A stretch of DNA of 64,000 bases from Palaemon carinicauda. Its lineage: Eukaryota; Arthropoda; Malacostraca; Decapoda; Palaemonidae. A program made the translations under genes and the position numbers. The DNA lies in the NCBI RefSeq assembly GCF_036898095.1, contig NC_090725.1, positions 321,328,678-321,392,677 on the forward strand. The letters run 5' to 3'. Each line of letters opens with the position of its first letter. Position 1 is the stretch's first letter. The notes under the pieces are model-generated. The model had not been told where the DNA came from. It did not search any database and saw only the letters and a list, made by a program, of their open reading frames with translations. This document shows positions 50,901 to 64,000 of the stretch, piece after piece.

Positions 50901-52274
50901 CTAGTAACACGTAGAAACGACGTTTGTCACGGTGGCCAAATGGGTTTTGGCCACTACCATAAACATCTCCTGGTTCTTGGGGTCGCTTGCCATCGTCTCC
51001 TGAGTAGTCTGGAGAGACATAGATGCAGCAAGTCTTTCTTTTGTTTCTTGCTCCCTGCGCAAGAGAAATTCAGACAACTTTGGAAGGTCCTCGCCGAACT
51101 GACGTCCGGCAATATCTGCTTCCAACTTTCCGACTGAGAAGGTAAGATGGACGTCCCTCCAGTCTCTCTGGTCCATAGGCAAGGTCAGGGATAAAGGCTT
51201 GTACTCGTCCAATGAAGGGCATGGCTTCCCTGCCTCAATAGCCTTTAAGGCTGTATTGTACCCTTTCTCCATAAAGGGGAAGGCTCTGGTTGGAGAAGCC
51301 ACAAAGGAGGGGTGCTTCTTACTCAAGGCTGGTACCTTCAAGTTAGTGAAGCCCCTCTCTTTCATAGGTCTAGACAGTAAAGCCCGTGCTTTACCATGGT
51401 CAAAGACTATGACCTCCTTTGGCTCCGTTTCCTCCTTTGAGGCTGGTTCCTTCTTGAGACGGACATAACAGTCTGGGTATGACTCCAAGCTGGGCCAGAA
51501 TTCCACCTCTTCAATGGGGCTTGAGCACAGCTTCTCCGAGATGACAATCTTCCCAGTCGTCATCGGCATGTGTTCAGCATACCGCCACGGGTTTGCATCC
51601 AAACACAAAGGAAGGTCCTTTACGTTAAGCTTCTTCTGAGGCCCATGTGCTGCTGCGAGTCTACGCATCTCCAGCTTCACCGCAGCTTCTTTTTCATCAT
51701 TCTTCTTCTGCATCTGATGGATCATTTCCCCGATGGAAGAAAGAGTCCTTCCCAGTTCCTCTGGGATAGCAGAAGATGTCGAGGGAACTGGTTATGGGGC
51801 AGGAACCAACGAGACCGACACCGCGTCGACCTCTTCCTCCTCGGTCTCAGGAGCTTGGGTCAGCTCCTTTATCTGACCTTCTGCGAGAAGGTCCTTTTCT
51901 GTGTCTTCTGACACTTCTGACATCCTATCATCTAGTTGGATGTCCTTTAATGCGTCCGAGATATCAGAGTCTACCGGAATCTGTACACAGGGGATCTCTG
52001 AGTGAGGCTGGGGAATTACTGCATCCGAAGATGCCCTTGGGATAAGATAGGCCCACATCTTTTCGCTTGGAAGGTGAGGCCCCGTGGTATTCTTCTGAAA
52101 ACCCCGGACCCACTCACGCAGCTTTTCCCTTGCTGCATTCTTTGACTCCGCTGACTTAGCGGTGTCAAACGCCTCAGTAATCAGGTTAGTACACACCTTA
52201 CATACCTGAGGGTCCCAATACTTGAGATCAACCCTTGGAGACTGCGCAGCGTGCGTGCTTCCTGCACAGCTCAT
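50901..52274 (-). pseudogene. Gag-like frame, copy L (only the shared TAA interrupts it)
   Basis: With E, one of two complete copies in which both modules are fully open. The N module (51792-52274, 160 residues) lacks both S119* and Q113*, although its neighbours K and M carry Q113*. The 274-residue module (50901-51725) has N for K in the GYKTALK stretch, shared only with copy N. Apart from the array-wide TAA (51792-51794) it is right-subfamily in type. Confidence 0.75.
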
Positions 52275-55391
<3,117 letters not shown>

Positions 55392-56765
55392 CTAGTAACA
55401 CGTAGAAACGACGTTTGTCACGGTGGCCAAATGGGTTTTGGCCACTACCATAAACATCTCCTGGTTCTTGGGGTCGCTTGCCATCGTCTCCTGAGTAGTC
55501 TGGAGAGACATAGATGCAGCAAGTCTTTCTTTTGTCTCTTGCTCCCTGCGCAAGAGAAATTCAGACAACTTTGGAAGGTCCTCGCCGAACTGACGTCCGG
55601 CAATATCTGCTTCCAACTTTCCGACTGAGAAGGTAAGATGGACGTCCCTCCAGTCTCTCTGGTCCATAGGCAAGGTCAGGGATAAAGGCTTGTACTCGTC
55701 CAATGAAGGGCATGGCTTCCCTGCCTCAATAGCCTTTAAGGCTGTCTTGTACCCTTTCTCCATAAAGGGGAAGGCTCTGGTTGGAGAAGCCACAAAGGAG
55801 GGGTGCTTCTTACTCAAGGCTGGTACCTTCAAGTTAGTGAAGCCCCTCTCTTTCATAGGTCTAGACAGTAAAGCCCGTGCTTTACCATGGTCAAAGACTA
55901 TGACCTCCTTTGGCTCCGTTTCCTCCTTTGAGGCTGGTTCCTTCTTGAGACGGACATAACAGTCTGAGTATGACTCCAAGCTGGGCCAGAATTCCACCTC
56001 TTCAATGGGGCTTGAGCACAGCTTCTCCGAGATGACAATCTTCCCAGTCGTCATCGGCATGTGTTCAGCATACCGCCACGGGTTTGCATCCAAACACAAA
56101 GGAAGGTCCTTTACGTTAAGCTTCTTCTGAGGCCCAAGTGCTGCTGCGAGTCTACGCATCTCCAGCTTCACCGCAGCTTCTTTTTCATCATTCTTCTTCT
56201 GCATCTGATGGATCATTTCCCCGATGGAAGAAAGAGTCCTTCCCAGTTCCTCTGGGATAGCAGAAGATGTCGAGGGAACTGGTTATGGGGCAGGAACCAA
56301 CGAGACCGACACCGCGTCGACCTCTTCCTCCTCGGTCTCAGGAGCTTGGGTCAGCTCCTTTATCTGACCTTCTGCGAGAAGGTCCTTTTCTGTGTCTTCT
56401 GACACTTCTGACATCCTATCGTCTAGTTAGATGTCCTTTAATGCGTCCGAGATATCAGAGTCTACCGGAATCTGTACACAGGGGATCTCTGAATGAGGCT
56501 GGGGAATTACTGCATCCGAAGATGCCCTTGGGATAAGATAGGCCCACATCTTTTCGCTTGGAAGGTGAGGCCCCGTGGTATTCTTCTGAAAACCCCGGAC
56601 CCACTCACGCAGCTTTTCTCTTGCTGCATTCTTTGACTCCGCTGACTTAGCGGTGTCAAACGCCTCAGTAATCAGGTTAGTACACACCTTACATACCTGA
56701 GGGTCCCAATACTTGAGATCAACCCTTGGAGACTGCGCAGCGTGCGTGCTTCCTGCACAGCTCAT
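55392..56765 (-). pseudogene. Gag-like pseudogene, copy M
   Basis: Q113* plus the shared TAA. The translated 274-residue module (55392-56216) matches copy K residue for residue by eye, including its two diagnostic changes. This is the M half of the K-L / M-N duplication. Confidence 0.85.
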
Positions 56766-59842
<3,077 letters not shown>

Positions 59843-61216
59843 CTAGTAACACGTAGAAACGACGTTTGTCACGGTGGCCAAATGGGTTTTGGCCACTACC
59901 ATAAACATCTCCTGGTTCTTGGGGTCGCTTGCCATCGTCTCCTGAGTAGTCTGGAGAGACATAGATGCAGCAAGTCTTTCTTTTGTTTCTTGCTCCCTGC
60001 GCAAGAGAAATTCAGACAACTTTGGAAGGTCCTCGCCGAACTGACGTCCGGCAATATCTGCTTCCAACTTTCCGACTGAGAAGGTAAGATGGACGTCCCT
60101 CCAGTCTCTCTGGTCCATAGGCAAGGTCAGGGATAAAGGCTTGTACTCGTCCAATGAAGGGCATGGCTTCCCTGCCTCAATAGCCTTTAAGGCTGTATTG
60201 TACCCTTTCTCCATAAAGGGGAAGGCTCTGGTTGGAGAAGCCACAAAGGAGGGGTGCTTCTTACTCAAGGCTGGTACCTTCAAGTTAGTGAAGCCCCTCT
60301 CTTTCATAGGTCTAGACAGTAAAGCCCGTGCTTTACCATGGTCAAAGACTATGACCTCCTTTGGCTCCGTTTCCTCCTTTGAGGCTGGTTCCTTCTTGAG
60401 ACGGACATAACAGTCTGGGTATGACTCCAAGCTGGGCCAGAATTCCACCTCTTCAATGGGGCTTGAGCACAGCTTCTCCGAGATGACAATCTTCCCAGTC
60501 GTCATCGGCATGTGTTCAGCATACCGCCACGGGTTTGCATCCAAACACAAAGGAAGGTCCTTTACGTTAAGCTTCTTCTGAGGCCCATGTGCTGCTGCGA
60601 GTCTACGCATCTCCAGCTTCACCGCAGCTTCTTTTTCATCATTCTTCTTCTGCATCTGATGGATCATTTCCCCGATGGAAGAAAGAGTCCTTCCCAGTTC
60701 CTCTGGGATAGCAGAAGATGTCGAGGGAACTGGTTATGGGGCAGGAACCAACGAGACCGACACCGCGTCGACCTCTTCCTCCTCGGTCTCAGGAGCTTGG
60801 GTCAGCTCCTTTATCTGACCTTCTGCGAGAAGGTCCTTTTCTGTGTCTTCTGACACTTCTGACATCCTATCGTCTAGTTAGATGTCCTTTAATGCGTCCG
60901 AGATATCAGAGTCTACCGGAATCTGTACACAGGGGATCTCTGAGTGAGGCTGGGGAATTACTGCATCCGAAGATGCCCTTGGGATAAGATAGGCCCACAT
61001 CTTTTCGCTTGGAAGGTGAGGCCCCGTGGTATTCTTCTGAAAACCCCGGACCCACTCACGCAGCTTTTCCCTTGCTGCATTCTTTGACTCCGCTGACTTA
61101 GCGGTGTCAAACGCCTCAGTAATCAGGTTAGTACACACCTTACATACCTGAGGGTCCCAATACTTGAGATCAACCCTTGGAGACTGCGCAGCATGCGTGC
61201 TTCCTGCACAGCTCAT
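59843..61216 (-). pseudogene. Gag-like pseudogene, copy N (mosaic of L-like and J-like sequence)
   Basis: The 274-residue module (59843-60667) matches copy L, including N for K in GYKTALK. The N module (60878-61216) carries Q113*, which L lacks, and the sequence beyond is J-like. A switch therefore lies between about 60.2 and 60.9 kb. The shared TAA is present. Confidence 0.85.
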
Positions 61217-63499
61217 TTCCGCTGAAGTTCTTACTGCGGACGTTGCAAAACATACTCTCGCACTAGGGTTGGTCCTCCGTAAAGAGAAAAGATTCCATTG
61301 AGTATACAGTGAAAAGTTTCACAAAATTAAGTATATAATCTATTATTATTGTATATAGCCTAAGATAGATAAGCAAGAAAAGAAAAAAAGGAAAGACACA
61401 TACATGTATTTCCTGTCCAGCCAATTGCTGTGACCTCCCATAACATTAAAACTATGGTTAATTCTTATTCTAGAAAAACCTTTGGAATTTTGTTATCCTA
61501 TAAGGATATATAACTGTAACTCAACACAAGTTTCCAGAAGTTTTAATATTAGAGATTTTAAATATTTCAAAGAAAGAACTCACTTTCCTTATACTGTACG
61601 GTCTCAAAATAGGCTGTACATGACAACACATTGTATGTTGGAAGAAATTTTGTGTTACAGTATAATCTATACTGTAGTTTTCTACTTGCATTATATACTA
61701 TACTGCAATATACTGGCTACTGTATAATCATATACTGTAGTGCCGGCCGGCTAGTACATGGGTACAATTCCAAGGTATACTACTTTTGGGATTAATGGGC
61801 GGCAGATCGCTGATTTCTGGGTGCCGGCCTGCAGTCTCTGCCGGCTGGCAGTAGATAATATGCCGGCAGCTGACTGCACCCCGGCTGCCAGCCACTAATC
61901 ATAGTAGCGAGCAGAATAGTAGGACGGTGGCTAAGGGTTTGTGATGGCTAGGCCATCACCAAAGGACAGAATGGGAGGGGTGAGGGTCCTATAAGATGCG
62001 GAAGGGCTGGCCCTAAAGCCTGCCCTACCTCACCTAACAAACTCCGCTCCAGTATAAGGCTATCCCCAGTGGCTAAGGAAATTAATCCTAACCTATGGTA
62101 GTCCAATACAGTAAGGAGGTTTACAGCACCTTGCCACCTCCAAACAATACAGGAACGGGGTTTGGTGCTGTTTTTCCCCAAGCAATGGACGAATTCTATT
62201 CTCCGACTCAGGGTTAAACAGCACAGGACTAGTCTGCTAAACCACAAAGAGAAAGAATCATCTCTTACAGAAACCTCCAGGTGTGGCTTGGATGGTCTAG
62301 CCTCCTATGTCTGCAGCCTAACCTAGCCAAGGAATTCTATTCACTCTGCAAGGATTTACAGACCACAGACAAAATACTCTGATGTTCTGACCAAGCCCAA
62401 AAACCAGTCACTCTGCTTACAGGACAAGGACAAAAACACCCTAGCATAGTTTTACCTGAATACAACTCAAGTTAAAACTGACTAGGGTTAAGCCTAGGCT
62501 AACTCAGAGGGAAAAGGGATTGATCTTAGACTTCCAGAGGAGAAAAAAACAATTTGGGAAGTGTGCAAAAGTATACTAAAGCCCCTTAAGCTCTTAGCCT
62601 AGGCGCGGTGAGAATCGATTACTTAAATCAACTAAATTCTCTCGTATACTATCTTAGAAGAGGTAATTTATTCAGTAAATATCTTACATGTATAAATAAA
62701 TGCCTAAGGCTTCTATGAAATTAACACACTAGGAAAATCTATATATCATGCATGAAAGTACTAAAAGCAAAACGCCTAGGCTATGAAGCGTAGCGTAAGC
62801 AAGGATCGGTTACCTAAATCGCCGAAACTGATAAATACTATCGGCATAATATAAAGAATTCCCAGTAGGAAGGCCGAATAGCTAAATTTATTAAAGCATT
62901 AAAGCTGAGAAAGTCGCTCTGGCTAACTAAATGACTCATGCATAGCGAGCAACAGCGTCCTTGACGCCTCCGGTTAGGCAACAGCTCTTGTTTACATTAA
63001 TTTCACTTTGATTCAATTGAAAACAGGGAAGAGCTTACATTTATACAAAGTAAAGATAATACTCAAATTTCCAGAGGTAGAAGAGGCTGGTGAAAGCATC
63101 ATAATTGCGAATAATCCAAAAAATACGAAAGAGCACATAGGAAATCACCGAGCTACAGGGCTACGAGATAAGGAATAACAGGGCGCCGTTGATGACGTCA
63201 TATACAGACTCAAAACGGGGAGGAGAGGTACCTTAATAACGGCTCCCCTTCCTTTTCTTGCCACTTTTCCCTCTCGAAGCGTTAACGCTATTCGGGGTGA
63301 AGATAGCTATGTGGCGTGTCAAGAATATGTCCTCTGATATTGTGCGATATCCCTTTAAGAGTAAATTAGGGATATTCGCTCCAGGAGTTAGAATTCTGGG
63401 TACCTTAAGGTAAAATTCTCTGGGAATATCACTGTAGTTGAATATACCCTAGGAAGCTACTTTAAAGGAAATTCCATTAGGACGACATGGCCTGAGCCC
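61217..63499. other. Non-coding spacer, unit N
   Basis: J-like haplotype (AATCATAG, AGAATGGG). Private changes include ATAACTGTAAC near 61511 and CCCTTTAAG near 63351, which removes one pair of the conserved hairpin. No gene seen. Confidence 0.6.

Positions 63500-64000
<501 letters not shown>

Overview
The window lies entirely inside a tandem array of one repeat unit, about 4.33 kb plus a (TA)n microsatellite. It holds 14 copies, here lettered A to N, and runs off both ends. It is eukaryotic: there is no operon structure, and it carries very long TA microsatellites, a Penelope-like retroelement and retrotransposon gag-like protein. An arthropod, possibly a decapod crustacean, would fit the combination of long TA microsatellites, Penelope-like elements and a DIRS-type gag-like ORF. 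That host assignment is inference from general knowledge, not something the sequence proves.

Each unit, read in the direction of its only convincing gene (minus strand), runs: a (TA)n tract; a 2.28 kb non-coding spacer with several short palindromes and a GC-rich patch; a 1374-bp gag-like reading frame; and a 0.67 kb AT-rich tail with minus-strand AATAAA signals; then the next (TA)n tract. With the microsatellite subtracted, the gag-to-gag distance is 4325-4330 bp in every interval except I to J, which has lost 61 bp. Nearly all length variation is therefore in the (TA)n tract (86-180 bp).

The gag-like frame has an N-terminal 160-residue module with a CxxC pair and an acidic tail, one in-frame TAA present in all 14 copies, a 22-codon open linker, and a 274-residue module. 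Most copies carry a second nonsense codon in the N module: S119* in B, C, D and F; Q113* in G-K, M and N. Copies A, E and L have only the shared TAA there. Copies A, C and F have further breaks. No reverse transcriptase, RNase H, protease, integrase or tyrosine recombinase belongs to the unit, so it is best read as an amplified, incomplete retroelement fragment, with DIRS-type gag as my tentative family guess.

A Penelope-like element (30385-32201) sits inside the (TA)n tract of unit G. Its 5'-truncated reverse transcriptase plus GIY-YIG endonuclease frame is on the plus strand, preceded head-to-head by an inverted copy of its own 3' end. The two copies of that end differ at one visible position. 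The inserted unit's core is otherwise full length.

Shared variants show how the array grows. D-E is a recent single-unit duplication. K-L and M-N form a two-unit duplication. N switches from an L-like to a J-like haplotype within its gag copy. A broad subfamily boundary lies between copies E and F.
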